From contig NW_025408677.1 in NCBI RefSeq assembly GCF_020360975.1, positions 2,356,001-2,420,000 on the forward strand: a stretch of DNA of 64,000 nt, given 5' to 3'. Of the stretch, positions 1-13,057 are shown piece by piece. Position 1 is the first letter of the stretch, and the number at the start of each line of letters is the position of its first letter. The position numbers were made by a program, and so were the translations under genes. The notes beneath the pieces were generated by a model. The model searched no databases, was not told where the DNA came from, and saw only the letters and a list, made by a program, of their open reading frames with translations. Origin of the DNA: Hirsutella rhossiliensis. Taxonomy: Eukaryota; Ascomycota; Sordariomycetes; Hypocreales; Ophiocordycipitaceae.

Positions 1-1764
1 GCTTCTTTTAGTATAAAACTAAGTATAACTCTATATATAATAACTAAGGTTTCTTAAAGATTAAGGGAAACTCTAGTTAAGGGATTATATAAGCTATAAT
101 AAGCTTATAGTAGCTATTAACCTTTATAGCTAGCTATATAGTACCCTTAATTACTATACCCTTTATCGCGCTTAAGGCGCCCTTTACTCGCTTTAAGGCG
201 ATCTTTTCTACTAGCACTTATATCTCTCGCGTAAGCGCCTTATTAACTATAATATAGTATTAATAGCCCTTATCTATAAGGGCGGCGATAGGTAAGGAGT
301 TATTAATTATAACCTATATTAAAGTAAGCTCTTTTTCTATATAGGCGGATAATTCCTCTTTCTCCTTTACTAGTACTAGTAATTAAGGCTCTAGAGCCCG
401 TCTTTACTCTAAAGCTACTCTTTTTCCTTTAGGCTTAGAGGCGCGGAGTCCTCTTTATCGTTTAAGGTAAAGAGCAGTTCTATCTTCGCTACTTAAACTA
501 CTATAGGCTACTTAGCTAAAAAGAAGGGGCATTTCAATATAAAGTATATAAACGCGCTATAATATAAGTAGCGGCTATTAGCTTTCCTTTTCTTAATTTC
601 CTTACTTATTACTTACTTCGCCTACTACTTAAAAGGTAGAATAGTATAAGGAATATTTAATAATAACTTCTTACTATATTTAGCTTAGTTTATATAGGTA
701 GCCGATATTAAGGTATCCTTATCTATATCGATAGTTAGCTATTCCTTTTATAAAGGGGCGGTAATCTTATTACCGCTATATAGCGTACGCTTATAAAGCT
801 TTTAGAAATATAGCGTCTACTTATAGCCCTATACTACCTTTATTAACTAGCTTATATACTCGCTATAGTTAGTAAGTATAATTATAAGGATAAGTAGCTT
901 TTATAAGGCTAGTATAATTAAGTTCTATAACTATATAAGCTTCGCGCTATCTTCCTATACTATAGTTCCCGCCGCCTATAAGAGCGTCTCTTTAAAGTTA
1001 GGGAGGAATTTACTAAAGGACTGCCTATCCCTTTACCTAAGGGTTTATAGCTTATCCTATACTTTCTCCTACTCTTATACGTTGCTAAATATATATATAA
1101 GGTATTAAAAGAAGTCTTATAGGTCGCGTTTACCCCTAGGGCCGCCCTTATCTTAAAATCTAGAGATCCTTTATATCTAGGGCTCTAGTAGCGTATAAAG
1201 GAGCGAATACTACGCTATATTATAATAGCCGTTTAGGCCCTATTTCTTATCTATTATAAACTTTATCTATAGCTAGCTAAGGAAGAAGTAAAAAGAGTTA
1301 AGCTTACTATCTTAAGTTAGTTATAAAAGCGGCTTCTATATTAGTAGTACTACCGCTATAACCGGTATTATAGAGGTTATAGGGGTTAACGCTAGTCTTA
1401 TAGACGGCTCCCTTAGTATAGCGAGAACCTTATTCTTCTCGCTAGCTATCGCGCTTTTAATTACTTTTAGGATAGCTATAATACTTTTTATCCGCTTAAA
1501 GGGTAGCGGGGTGCTCCCTTAAGGAAGTAGCGCCCTTTTTAAGGAGATATTTATTAAATCTATTAGTTAATAGCTTATACTATTATAGAGTAAGTAAAGG
1601 TATATATATAGGTGCCGTTTATAGGATAATATTAATAAGCTATATAGAGCTCTTTTATACGCGGCTAGCCTATATATATATATAGGATCTAGCCCTCTAT
1701 ATATAACTATATAGCTTAGGCTATAGCCTAAGCCTATAACCTATAATAGTTAAAGACTCTTATA
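1..1764 (-). mobile_element. Gypsy copy Z, 5' part, runs off the left edge
   Basis: This stretch aligns with 17521-19756 of copy B and, inverted, with 5854-7620 of copy A. It covers the 5' LTR (1581-1764) and the gag-side internal region of the same Ty3/Gypsy family on the minus strand. Its pol and 3' LTR must lie left of the window. It is heavily RIP-mutated: stops are everywhere and CA/TG are very rare. It lacks the 464-bp insertion present in copy B, so that insertion is specific to B. The base call of the family rests on pol in copies A and B, because no pol is inside this fragment. Confidence 0.8.
1581..1764 (-). repeat. 5' LTR of Gypsy copy Z
   Basis: It matches the 186-bp LTR defined in copies A and B, starting TATTATAGAG and ending GACTCTTATA on the + strand, with a length of 184 bp. 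The next bases on the right, ATAAG (1765-1769), would be its target duplication. The partner is outside the window. Confidence 0.75.
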
Positions 1765-3337
1765 ATAAGAAGGGAGGCGCTTTATCTCTTAGCGCTTCTT
1801 TATTTACTATACCTATAAATATCGTTTATAGTTAGTTTAGCCTTCCTAGCCTTACTAGCTAGCGGGTATCTTAAGCTTAACCTTATATCTTAGCGCGGTT
1901 TACTTAGTCCTTACTTTTAGACCGCGGTCGATTTAAGAACGCCTTAGGTTTTAATAGTAAGGAGTACCTATTACTTAGCGTACGTTTAAGTATTCGCGAA
2001 CTATTAAGGTCGTCGTAGGTAGTTTTCCCTTACCTTTTCCTAGGCTTTATTTATTATAAAGTAAGTCTAGGTCTATAATAAGTAGTCTCCTTAGTATAAG
2101 ATATAATTATAAAGGATTTCGCCTTTCTTAGCTTTATATTTATCCTTACTTTTATTATATACTATACTCTTATATTAGCTATAAAGTTATATTAATATAT
2201 ACCGTTTAGCGATATAGCTATACTTATAGTAATTATAATACCTTTATAGTTAAACTAACTTATTATAAGGTTTATATTAAAAGATTTATACTTTAAGGAC
2301 TAAGCTTAAGTTATAAAGCTTATTAGCTTCTTTTAAGCTACTAACCTTAATAAGTATAGTTATTACTATTAATATCTTAAATTAAAGGTATAGCGCCTAG
2401 GCTTAAAGGACCTTAACTTTATTTACTTTTATAATCTTATAAAGTAATCGCTCCTTATTTACTATTTCTACCCTTAAAGGGATATTCTTAGCGACTACTA
2501 TATATATATAGTAAGTAATTATAGCTTTTAGTCTAAATATAGCCTTAACTTAGCCTTAGTCCCTTTAATAGGCTCTCGCTATAGTATTAAATATAACCGC
2601 GATATCTTTACTTTAAAAGCGCCTTACTACTATAGCGCTTATAGCTTTTAAGGCTATATTTACCGCCTTTATAATATCCTTTAGTTCGCGGCTTAGGATT
2701 TTAGGTAGCGCTTTAATAAGGACTATAATAATCTTACGTTTATAGCGTAGTAGGACCTATTTTACTATAGCTTTATATTAAGTTAGTCCTTTAGTCTTAG
2801 CTATAACCGCGGCCTAAGTTCGCTTAGGGCCCCCTAGGCCTAAAGCGATACTTAGGTAGAGTTCTTCCTTAATTGCCTCTTTAATTACGTCTTAGATTAT
2901 CGTCTTAAAGCTTTTATCTATATAGAGTACCGCTAACGACGCGCTATTAGCGCGGCTCTTTACCTTAGAGAGCCGTTTAACTACTACCTATACCCTACTA
3001 AACTATACGCTTAAGATAAAGCCTATAAGTTTATTATATACTACTTTTTCTATAAGGTCGCTTAGCGCCTAAGCTAGTATTATATCGCTGCTTTAGGTCT
3101 ATTAACTTACCTTATTAAGGTATATAAATTTAAGTAGCGTCTCTTTACGCTATACGCTTTAATTAAGCTTAGTATATTAATAGCCGCTACTATATTTACC
3201 TACCCCTTAGCCTTAATATAGTATTATTACTAAGGGTAATCGATACCGCTAAATTAATTCTTAGTATTAGTTAGTATTTTAGTCGTAATATATACTTATT
3301 ATAAGCGTTTATTAATTTTATAAGAAGTTTTTAAGTC
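1765..3337. other. Unclassified RIP-degenerate repeat DNA
   Basis: About 1.6 kb between two Gypsy fragments. It is AT-rich, depleted in CA/TG and closed by stops in all frames, so it was once a duplicated sequence. I found no clear match elsewhere in the window and no recognisable protein motif, so no family is assigned. Confidence 0.5.
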
Positions 3338-4782
3338 TTAAAGCTATATATTATAAAGAAAAAGGCTATCTTAATAAAAGTATATAGTTTACTATTTAAT
3401 ATAAGTTAAGCTATAAGGAGCTATTAGTCTTAGTCTACTTAGTTATAGGCTATAATAGCTTATAAGTAAGCTTATACTTCTTAGTTAACCCTTTTAAGCC
3501 TTTTATTAGTTTATAAGTAATATACTATACTAAGTAGCTATATAATCTAAAGTAGCTAGTATAAGTACTATTAAAAGTAGCTAGTTTAATTTAATCCCTT
3601 ATCGCTTATAATAAAAGCTAGCTAGCTATATAAGCGGGCCTAGTACTATAAGAAGCGCTTTATATAAGACTTTATATTTATAAATAATATTAGCTTTAAT
3701 ACTATAAACTTACTAAGTTAGTCTTTAATTACCTATATATAACGGTTACTACCTTTTATAAGTAAGAGGTTTATTATAAAGTCTATTTATATATATATAT
3801 AAAACTAGTTAAGTACTAAAAGCTACTTAAGTAGCCCCTTAAGCTATACCCTTTAAATCTTAGTATAGCTATAAATATTATAGTTATAAAGGAAGTAGTA
3901 AATATAATATTATAAGAGGGGCTAGTAGAAATCCCTTATAAGGCTTACTACTATACCTTACTAACTTAAGTAGCCTATAATACTAAAGTTATATATAAGC
4001 TAAACTAGCTTCCCTTAAAGCTTATTTTATTTATTTAGCTTTAGCGGTCTATCTTTCTCCTTAGCTTCTATAGTATATAGCGCGCTTAGTACTTATAGTC
4101 TCCCCCGCTAATATAAATACCCTTATAGGTCGATATAATAGTTAGCTACTTATACCTTTAGCTTTAGCTTTAGATTAAGGTATTAAGCGCTAGACTTAAT
4201 AGCGCGGTATATACTCTTATAAGTATAGTCTAGAAACGATATCTTATCCTATAAGCGCTAAAAGACCTTATCTTAGAATACCCGCGCTATATATACCCCT
4301 AGGCCGGTCTATCCCTCCTTACTAAGCTAAGGCAAAGGTATAAGGGAAGGCTTATTTATTAGCGCTATACTTTCCTTTACTAAGGAAGCTTTTATATAAG
4401 TTTATAGCGCTTCTTATAGGATAAGCTATAGATCCTAGGCCTTAATATCTACTTTCGTTAGCTAGTCTTAATCCCTCTAAGAAAGCGTATCTAGGACTAT
4501 AGAGTCCTACCTTAGCTAGTATTTAATTAAGAAGTTAAAGCGTAAAAGATACTTTACTTAGTAAGCTTACTACTTTAAAAGGTACTAGTAAGTTATAAAG
4601 TATTTAAGGTTCTTATAGTTTATAAAAACCTTAAAGCTTTTATAGCTTTAAAGCTCCGCTTACTATTATTTAAGGTAGCTAATAATTACTAATATATTTT
4701 TATCGTAAATAGTATAATTCCGCTTTACTAAGGTTAGCTTATAAGAGTAGAACGCTATTAGTTACTTCTACCTATCTACCTT
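3338..4782 (-). mobile_element. Gypsy copy C, internal pol fragment
   Basis: It is collinear with about 14750-16190 of copy B and inverted relative to about 8960-10400 of copy A. It therefore carries the RNase H to integrase part of pol on the minus strand. Both ends break off inside pol without LTRs, so this is a relic truncated on both sides. It is heavily RIP-mutated. Confidence 0.75.
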
Positions 4783-5848
4783 TATAAGAAGGTATAAGTA
4801 ATAAGCGTAGAATTAAGTAATCGATAATATAAGCAGAAAGATCGGTTAAAGGAGTATAAGGTAGGATTTCGTCTAGAATTTATAACGAGTATATAAGGGG
4901 CTAAATAATATATTAAAAGAATAGCGTTATAAAGGATACTTATAAACTTACTTATTTTATCTATTACTCCTAGGGAAATCCTTTATCTTTTATAGACTAT
5001 TACTCGCCTATTAGTAGACTAATTAGTTAGCTTTCTAGCACTTTCTATAGTACTTAAAAAGCTCTATCTATAGTATATCTTCCTAACTTAGTAGGTAGTT
5101 TAATTATAACGTAATAGTTAATATAAGACTATAGGTTTTAGTATAAGTAGTAGATTTAACTAAAATATTCTATGCCCTACCTATTATTATATCGCGGATA
5201 TCTTTAGAACCGCTAGGCTAAAATAGGTAATAGGGTATCCGTTCTACTTATAATTAACTTATGCATTTTATATATATTTTATTTTATTAGGATAAGCTTA
5301 TCTTAACCTACCTTTCCTAAAGGAAGGTATAGATATCTAGTAGAGGTCTTTATCTTTAAGGGTTATCCCCTTAGACTATATTATAAAGCTTCTTTTTACT
5401 AGCTTATTTTATAAAGCCTCCCTATACCTATTATTTCTTTATAATAGTAAAATAAGAATATAAGGGTATATTCTTATACTTATATTACTATTAATAAAGT
5501 AAAGTTTTAACTAAGATTCTTAAGCTTAATACTTTAAGCTTATATAAGTAATATTAAATAAAAGTATAAGGTTAAGGTAAATAATAAGCTTATAGTACTT
5601 ATTAATTAATATATAATAGTTAGTATACTTAACTTAGTATATTATTAAGCGGTCGCTAAGAAAAAGGTTAGATAAAAACTTATAACTATAGACTTTTATA
5701 TACTTATAGTCTTAAAGGACTTATAATAAGCTATCTTAATAGTATTAAAAGCTTTAGCTAAATACTATACTATAATAATAAGATAGTACTAATTAGCCTC
5801 TTTAAAAATAAGTATACTTATATTTAAGTTATTATCTTTAATATCCTT
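4783..5848. other. RIP-degenerate repeat region
   Basis: No open frame survives. The segment near 4850-4960 is an inverted relative of 22480-22600, and a shorter motif also recurs near 20895-20930, so the region belongs to a dispersed family. I cannot tell whether that family is a DNA transposon or something else. Confidence 0.45.
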
Positions 5849-5853
5849 ATTAT

Positions 5854-6039
5854 TATAAAAGTCTTTAACTATTATAGGTTATAGGCTTAAGCTATAGCCT
5901 AAGCTATATAGTTATATATAAAGGGCCGGATCCTATATATATATATATAGGCTAGCTATATATAGGAGAGCTTTATATAGCTTATTAATATTATCCTATA
6001 GATAGTACCTATGCCTATACCTCTACTTACTCTATAATA
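5854..6039 (+). repeat. 5' LTR of Gypsy copy A
   Basis: 186 bp, starting TATAAAAGTC and ending CTCTATAATA, with the same length as the 3' copy at 20076-20261. It is preceded directly by ATTAT, which recurs directly after the 3' LTR. The less mutated copy at 47241-47426 ends GTGACA, so the TA at the end is a RIP-altered CA. Confidence 0.92.
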
Positions 6040-6049
6040 GTATAAGCTA

Positions 6050-7160
6050 TTAACTAATAAATCTAATAGATATCTCTCTAGAGAGGGCGCCTCCTTTTTA
6101 AGGAAGTACTCCGCCCCTCCTTAGATAGATAGGAAGTATCGTAGCTATCTTAAAAGCAATTAAAAGTATAACGGCTAGCGAGAAGGATAAGGTTCTTACT
6201 ATACTAAGGGAGCTATCTACGAGACTAGCTTTAACCCCTATAACCTCTATAACGCCGGTTATAGTAGCGATACTACTAACGTAGAAGCCGCTCTCTTAGC
6301 CGACTTAAGATAGTAAGCTAGAGTCCTTTTACTTCTTCCTTAGCTAGCTATAGATAAAGTTTATAACTAACGAGAAATAGGGCCTAAATAGCTATCGCGA
6401 TATAGCGTAGTATTCGCTCCTTTATACGCTACTAAAGCCTTAAATATAGCGGATCTCTAGATTCTAAGATAAAAGCGGCCTTAAGGGTAAACGTAACCTA
6501 TAAGACTTCTTTTAATACCTTATATATATATTCGGTAATATATAGGAGCGGGAGAAGGCGTAAGATAGGCTATAGACCCTTAAGTAAAGAGATAGATAAA
6601 CCTTTAATAAATTCCTTCCCGATTTTAAAGAGACGCTCTTATAGGTAGCGGGGACTATAGTATAGGAAGATAGCGTAAAGCTTATATAGCTATAAAATTT
6701 AATTATACCGGCCCTATAGGAGCTACTTATCCTTATAATTATACCTACTAACTATAGTAAGTATATAAGCCGGTTAATAAAGGTAGCTTAAGGCTATAAA
6801 TAGATACTATATTTCTAGAAGCTCTATAAGCGTACGCTATATAGCGGCGATAGGATTACCGCCCTTTTATAAGATAAATAACTAGCTATTAATATAGATA
6901 AGGATACCTTAATATTAGCTATTTATATAGACCGGGCTAGACTTAGTAAAAAGACGCTATCGACTACCTTTTATACCGCCTTATACTCTAAGTAGCGGGT
7001 AAAGTAAGTAATAAGTAAGGAAATTAAGAAAATAAAGGTAAATAGCCGCTACCTATATTATAGAGTATATATATACTTTATATTAAAATACCCCTTCTTT
7101 TTAGCTAAGCGGCCTATAGTAGTTTAAGTAGCGAAGATAGAACCGCTCCTTACTTTAAAC
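6050..7160 (+). pseudogene. gag-like region of copy A with ruined zinc knuckle
   Basis: This is the region between the 5' LTR and pol. At 7050-7091 the spacing of a retroelement CX2CX4HX4C knuckle is kept, but the codons at the Cys and His positions now read TAC or TAT (Tyr). That is what C-to-T and G-to-A changes at TGC/TGT and CAC codons give. The matching place in copy B is near 18070-18110 on the other strand. No open frame remains. Confidence 0.7.
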
Positions 7161-10100
7161 GATAAGGAGGACTCCGCCCCCTTAAGCCTAGAGGAAAAAA
7201 GGTAGCTCTAAAGTAAAGATAGGCTCTAGAGCCCTAATTACTAGTATTAATAAAGGAGAAAAAGGAATTATCCGCCTATATAAAAAAGGAGCTTACTTTA
7301 ATATAGGTTATAATTAATAACTCCTTACCTATTACTACCTTTATAAATAAGGGCTACTAATACTATACTATAGTTAACGAGGCGCTTATATAAGAGATAT
7401 AAGTACTAGTAAAAAAGATTACCTTAAGGTAAGTAAAGGGCGCCTTAGGCGTAATAAAGGGTATAGTAATTAAGGGTATTATATAGCTAGCTATAAAGGT
7501 CGACGGTTATTATAAGCTTATCGTAGCCTATATAATCCTTTAACTAGAATTTCCCTTAATCCTTAGGAAACCCTAGTTATTATATATAAAGTTATACTTA
7601 GTTTTATATTAAAGGAAGCTATAGTTTAAGCTTATATAATAGTAGGTCCGCTATAATAATAGTTTTATAAGTATAAGACTAAGTATATAAGCTTTATACT
7701 TAGTATAAAAAGTCCTTACCTTTATCTTTATAAGAACCGTATAATAGGTAAAGCGGAGGTAAGGCTAGGTAGCGGCTAACGTAGTAGTTTATATAGTTAG
7801 CTTAGTAGATATTAATAAGGCCCTTTAAATAAAGAAGCTAAAGTCGCCCTCTAAGCTATAGTAGTAGATACTAAAGCGCTTTTATAACCTCCTACTACTA
7901 TTTAAGTCCTAGGAAGTAAATAAGCTTAACCTATATAAGCTAGGGGTAGACTATAAGATCGTACTCTATACTAATAAGAAGGGGTAGGAACTACCTATAC
8001 TATTTAAACCGCTATATAATATATTATACGTAGAGCTATTAATACTAAAGAAGACGCTAAGGGACCTCTTAGATAAGGGTTTTATTTAAGTAAGTAGCTT
8101 TAAAGTAAGAGCGCTAGTCTTATTTATACGTAAACTAAGGGGTAGGATATAGCTTTATTACGACTATAGGGCTCTAAACGTAATTATAAGGCTAGACCGC
8201 TACCTTTTACCCTTAATCTTAGATACGCTTTATAACCTTTTAAAGGTAAAGTAGTTTATAAAGCTAAATATAAAATAAGCGTTTTATAAGGTATAGATCT
8301 TAAAGGGTAACGAGTAAAAGATAGCGTTCTATATATACTATAGCTTATTTAAGTAGCTTATAACGCTCTTTAGCTTCTTAAAAGCGCTTACTACTTTCTA
8401 GTATTATATTAATAATATACTTTAAGACTTCCTTAATAAGTTCGCCTTTATATATATAGATAATATCCTTATTTATATAAGCGGCTTTTATAAGGACTAT
8501 ATATAGAAAGTATAAAAGGTCTTAAAGCGCTTTTAACTTTATAGGCTCTACCTTAACCTAGATAAATACGAATTTAAGGTTAAGAGGGTTAAGTACCTAA
8601 GCTTTATTATTTATATAAGTATAGATATATAAGCGGATCCTATAAAGATCTAGGCGATCTAAGACTAAGTAGCCCTAACTATATAAATAAGTATATAGAG
8701 CTTCCTTAGGTTTATAAACTATTATAGGATATTTATTAAGAGCTTCTTTTATATTATAAGTCCCTTAAATAAGATTACTAAGAAATAAACTACCTTTTAT
8801 TAAGGGCCTATATAGGAAAGAGCGTTCTATACGCTTAAGGACTTATTCTTATAGGCTTTAGTATTACTTTAGTAGGACTTTAACTAGTTTACGTTAGTTA
8901 AAGTATACTATAGCGGCTAGGTACTTAAAGGAACGCTCTCTTAAGAGGTAGATAAGCGGAAGTAACTAATAGCGTTCTACTACTATAAGCTAACCTTAGT
9001 AAAGCGGAATTATACTATTTACGATAAGGAGATACTAGTAATTATTAGCTACCTTAAGTAATAGTAAGTAGAGCTCTAAAGCTATAAGAGCTTTAAGGTT
9101 CTTATAAACTATAGGAATCTTAAGTACTTTATAACCTATTAATACCTCTTAAAATAATAAGCCTACTAAGCGGAGTATCTCTTATACTTTAACTTCTTAA
9201 TTAAGTACTAGCTAAGGTAGGACTCTATAGTCCTAGATACGCTTTCTTAGAGGGATTAAGACCAGCTAACGAGAGTAGATATTAAGGCCTAGGATCTATA
9301 GCTTATCCTATAAGAAGCGCTATAAACTTATATAAAAGCTTCCTTAGTAAAGGAAAGTATAGCGCTAATAAATAAGCCTTCCCTTATACCTTTGCCTTAG
9401 CTTAGTAAGGAGGGATAGACCGGCCTAGGGGCGTATATAGCGCGGGTATTCTAAGATAAGGTCTTTTAGCGCTTATAGGATAAGATATCGTTTCTAGACT
9501 ATACTTATAAGAGTATATACCGCGCTATTAAGTCTAGCGCTTAATACCTTAATCTAAAGCTAAAGCTAAAGGTATAAGTAGCTAACTATTATATTAACCT
9601 ATAAGGGTATTTACGTTAGCGGGGGAGACTATAAGTACTAAGCGCGCTATATACTATAAAAGCTAAGGAAAAGGATAGACTATTAAAGCTAAACGAATAA
9701 AATAAGCTTTAAGGGAAGCTAGTCTAACTTATCTATAACTTTAGTATTATAGGCTACCTAGGTAGGTAGGGTATAGTAGTAGGCCTTATAAGGGATTTCT
9801 ACTAGCCTTTCCTATAGTACTATATTCGCCGCTTTCTCTATAACTATAATATCTATAGCTATATTAAGATTTAAAGGGTATAGCTTAAAGGGCTACTTAA
9901 GTAGCTTTTAGCACCTAACTAGTTTTATATATATATATAGATAGACTTTATAACGGACCTCTTACTTATAAAAGGCGGTAACCGCTATATATAGGTAATT
10001 AAAGACTAACTTAGTAAGTTTATAGTATTAAAGCTAATACTATCTATAAATATAAAGTCTTATATAAAGCGCTTCCTATAGTACTAGGCCCGCTTATATA

Positions 10101-11010
10101 GCTAGCTAGCCTTTATTATAAGTAATAAGGAATTAAATTAAACTAGCTACTTTTAGTAGTACTTATACTAGCTACTTTAAATTATATAGCTACTTAGTAT
10201 AGTATATTACTTATAGACTAATAAAGGGCCTAAGAAGGTTAACTAAAAAGTATAGGCTTACTTATAGGCTATTATAGCCTATAACTAAGTAGACTAAGAC
10301 TATTAGCTCCTTATAGCTTAACTTATATTAAATAGTAAACTATATACCTTTATTAAGATAGCCCTTTTCTTTATAATATATAGCTTTAAACTACCTTTAT
10401 TAATTCCTTTTACTATAAATATAGTAATAAAGTAGTATAGTAATTTATTATTAAAGGGCCGCGCTTTTATATTTATATAAAAGCTATAAGAGACTATAAA
10501 TTATTATTAATCCGCGATAGCCGCTATAGTATAAGATTAAGAGTAGTACGTTAATAAGACTAAGGCCTTAGTAAATAGGTTTATAGTAAGAGATAAGGTA
10601 TAGCTAAACCTCTATAACTATAGGTCGGTATAGCTAAAAAAGAAGCTTAACTAGCTATATATAAAGTTTATAGTATAAAGGGTTATTAGCCTATAAGTTA
10701 TAGAGCTTAATAGTCTTTTAATAAAGGTTTATAATAAGATTAATATAGACCTCCTTTATAAAGCCTCCTTTAACTTACTACTTAGATAAGAAGTAGTAGA
10801 CGCTTAACTACTTATAATTAATATAAAGGGAGAAGATAAGTTTAAGGTTAAAGAGATATAAGCTATACGCTAGAAAAAGGTTAGTAAGGAGAAACGCTAA
10901 GAAGTCCTTATTAAGTAGCGCGGGTATCTTAACTTTATATAGGAACCTATATATAAGTTTATAGGAACTATAGCCCTTAATAAGTTTAAAGCCTTATTTA
11001 GAATAATAAA
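7161..11010 (+). pseudogene. pol of copy A: RT, RNase H, integrase, chromodomain
   Basis: Translation through the stops shows the Ty3/Gypsy order. The RT catalytic box reads FIYIDNILIY at 8447-8476, where the second Asp of YxDD has become Asn. RNase H-like sequence follows (about 8560-9210). An integrase core (about 9560-10470) has DFIT- and NRYI-like blocks. A C-terminal chromodomain lies at about 10861-11000 (RGY...EPI.KF.GTIAL pattern). The chromodomain places the element among chromoviruses. In-frame stops and changed active-site residues make it inactive. The protease is expected upstream of RT but I could not pin it down. Confidence 0.85.
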
Positions 11011-11166
11011 TAAGAATAATAAACTAATAAACTACTAATAGTAGCTTAAGCTAAAGCTATAAAGTAGGTAAAGTAAAGTAAGTAGTTACGATAATATAAG
11101 TATAATAATATAAGTAGAGATAAAAATAGCGTTTATTTTAAGGTAGAGCCCTTAAACTACTTAGAC

Positions 11167-12070
11167 TTACTCCTTATCCTTATTATTATCTTTATTCTTA
11201 TCCTTATTATCCTCCTCTACCTTATTAATAGCGGCGGCGCTCTCTAAAGCGCTTAAGCGGCCCTTTAAGCCCGCGAGCTAGTTAGCGGTAGCGGCGGCTC
11301 TAAGGGCTCTAAGAGTAAGAGGGGCCTAGCTAGTAGTAGTAACGGGGGCAGCGGCGGGCATAGCTAAGGGGACCGCTAATAAGGTAATAAAGGTAGTATT
11401 CTTAGTATTAAGAGAGTTAATAGCGGAAGTAAAAGAGCTAAAAGAGAGGAACTTACTTAAGGATAAGGCCCTAGCGCTTAAGGGCGCGGAGATTATAATA
11501 GGTAGCGGCGGCGGCGGTAAGGCGCTTCTTAGTAGCCCCCTATACCTACCTATACGCGCCGGCCTTCTAAGCTAACGCTATAGTAAGTAGGATAGGAGGC
11601 GCCGCTTTATAGGCGCGGCTAGTACGCGCGTACTAGTAATAACTACCGCTATAGCGGCGCCCGACTTAGTTAGCGTAAGGGAGCTCCTACGACGCGTATT
11701 ATATATAGGGGGCCGCGTAAGCGGCTCTAGCCTATACTTAGCGTTTATACTTTAAGAAGTTAGCGGAAAATAGCTATTACGCTTACTAAGTAGCGGACTT
11801 ATAAGAGTAGTAGAGGCGGAGGTAGGGGTAAAGGGGCTAGGTATTACGGCCGGCGGTAGGGATAATATCGTTATATAAAAGGGTAACGTAAGGGCGGCTA
11901 GCATAGTAGAGGTAGAGGCGGCGGTAGTAGGCGCGGTTACGGGGGCGCGGGTAGGAGTAGCGGTAGCGGTAGAGCCGTCGTCGGCCGTATTTAGTATAGC
12001 GTCGACGAACGACTTTATATACTCTAAGAAGGAGGAAGTAAGAGAGAGGAAGGTAGATATATCTATTACG
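11167..12070 (-). pseudogene. Antisense accessory gene, copy A version
   Basis: This aligns with the better kept antisense genes of copies B (13058-13964) and D (45771-46677) and lies on the strand opposite to gag-pol. It keeps the Ala-rich runs and the acidic/Asn-rich C-terminal tail (encoded near 11167-11225 on the minus strand). RIP damage is stronger than in B or D. Its presumed promoter was cut away by the insertion of copy B at 12308/12309 and now lies at about 19762-19800. Confidence 0.6.
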
Positions 12071-12308
12071 GAAGTTAGTATTATAGATTATAGCCTCCTA
12101 CTTTATAGGGCAGAGAACTTACTAGTTAAAGTTATTATTATTAAGGCTATTATTACTACTATAGCTACTACTATAAGTATATATTAATAAAGTAGCTTAT
12201 ATAGCTAGGAACGAACTAACGCTTTAGGTAGAGTAAAACTTACTTATTATTATTATTACTATAGTTAAAGAAGGAGGAAAAGGAAAAGAAAGAGGAAGGG
12301 GGGGATAC

Positions 12309-12494
12309 TATTATAGAGTAAGTAAAGGCGTATATATAGGTGCTGTCTATAAGATAATATTAATAAGCTATATAGAGCTCTTCTATATATAGCTAGCCCG
12401 CTCTTATACTTATAGGATCCGGCCCTCTATATATAACTATATAGCTTAGGCTATAGCCTAAGCCTATTACCTATAATAGTTAAAGACTCTTATA
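12309..12494 (-). repeat. 3' LTR of Gypsy copy B
   Basis: 186 bp, reading TATTATAGAG to GACTCTTATA on the + strand. The left end abuts the GATAC duplication of copy A. Its partner is 19571-19756. Confidence 0.9.
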
Positions 12495-12797
12495 TAATGC
12501 CCTCCCTTAAGCGCGGCGTAGCGCTGCCCTATTAATAGCTCTTATATAATTAGGCCTATACTACGGGCTCTTCTCTACCCTTTCCCGTCTATAAGGCCGG
12601 CCCTACTAGCCCTATTATCCCTACGCCTATTAGCCTAGGTAGCTAGGACCTAGCTTTATACTCGTTAGCCGGCTAGCTATTTAAATAAGGGCGTAACCTA
12701 TTATATACGCCTCTAGGTAGCTAGCGGCTAGTCTAAACCTACGTAAGCCTTAGGTTACCCGTCCCCTCTACCTTAGGTAGTATCCTCTACTAAGGGG

Positions 12798-12850
12798 TAT
12801 ATAAGGTAGTATCCCCTTTTTCCCTTTTCTTTTCCTTCTCTTCCTTCTTT
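12798..12850 (+). promoter_or_regulatory. Putative promoter of the antisense gene (TATA plus CT tract)
   Basis: TATATAAG at 12798-12805 is followed at 12812-12850 by a long pyrimidine tract, then by the antisense gene about 200 bp further on. TATA plus CT-rich leader is a common fungal core promoter layout. On the other strand the same tract is purine-rich and could be mistaken for a retroviral polypurine tract. However it lies over 300 bp from the real LTR end set by the target duplications. Copy D has the same pair (TATA 46931-46938, tract 46870-46922). Confidence 0.5.
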
Positions 12851-13057
12851 AACTATAGTAATAGTATTAATAAGTAAGTTCCGCTCTACTTAAGGCGTTA
12901 GTCTATTCCTAGCTATATAGGCCGCTCTATTAATATATACTTATAGTAGTAGTAGTAATAGTAATAATAGCCCTAATAATAATAATAACTCTAACTAATA
13001 AGTTCCGCGCTTTATAGAGCGGGAGGCTATATTCTATTATATCAACTTCTGCGATAG

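Noticed and set aside
5854..12494. A DIRS-like or DNA transposon with 186-bp terminal inverted repeats enclosing Gypsy pol
   Set aside because: The LTRs at 5854 and 12309 are inverted to each other, but they belong to different elements. Target duplications pair 5854-6039 with 20076-20261 (ATTAT) and 12309-12494 with 19571-19756 (GATAC), which gives normal direct LTRs.
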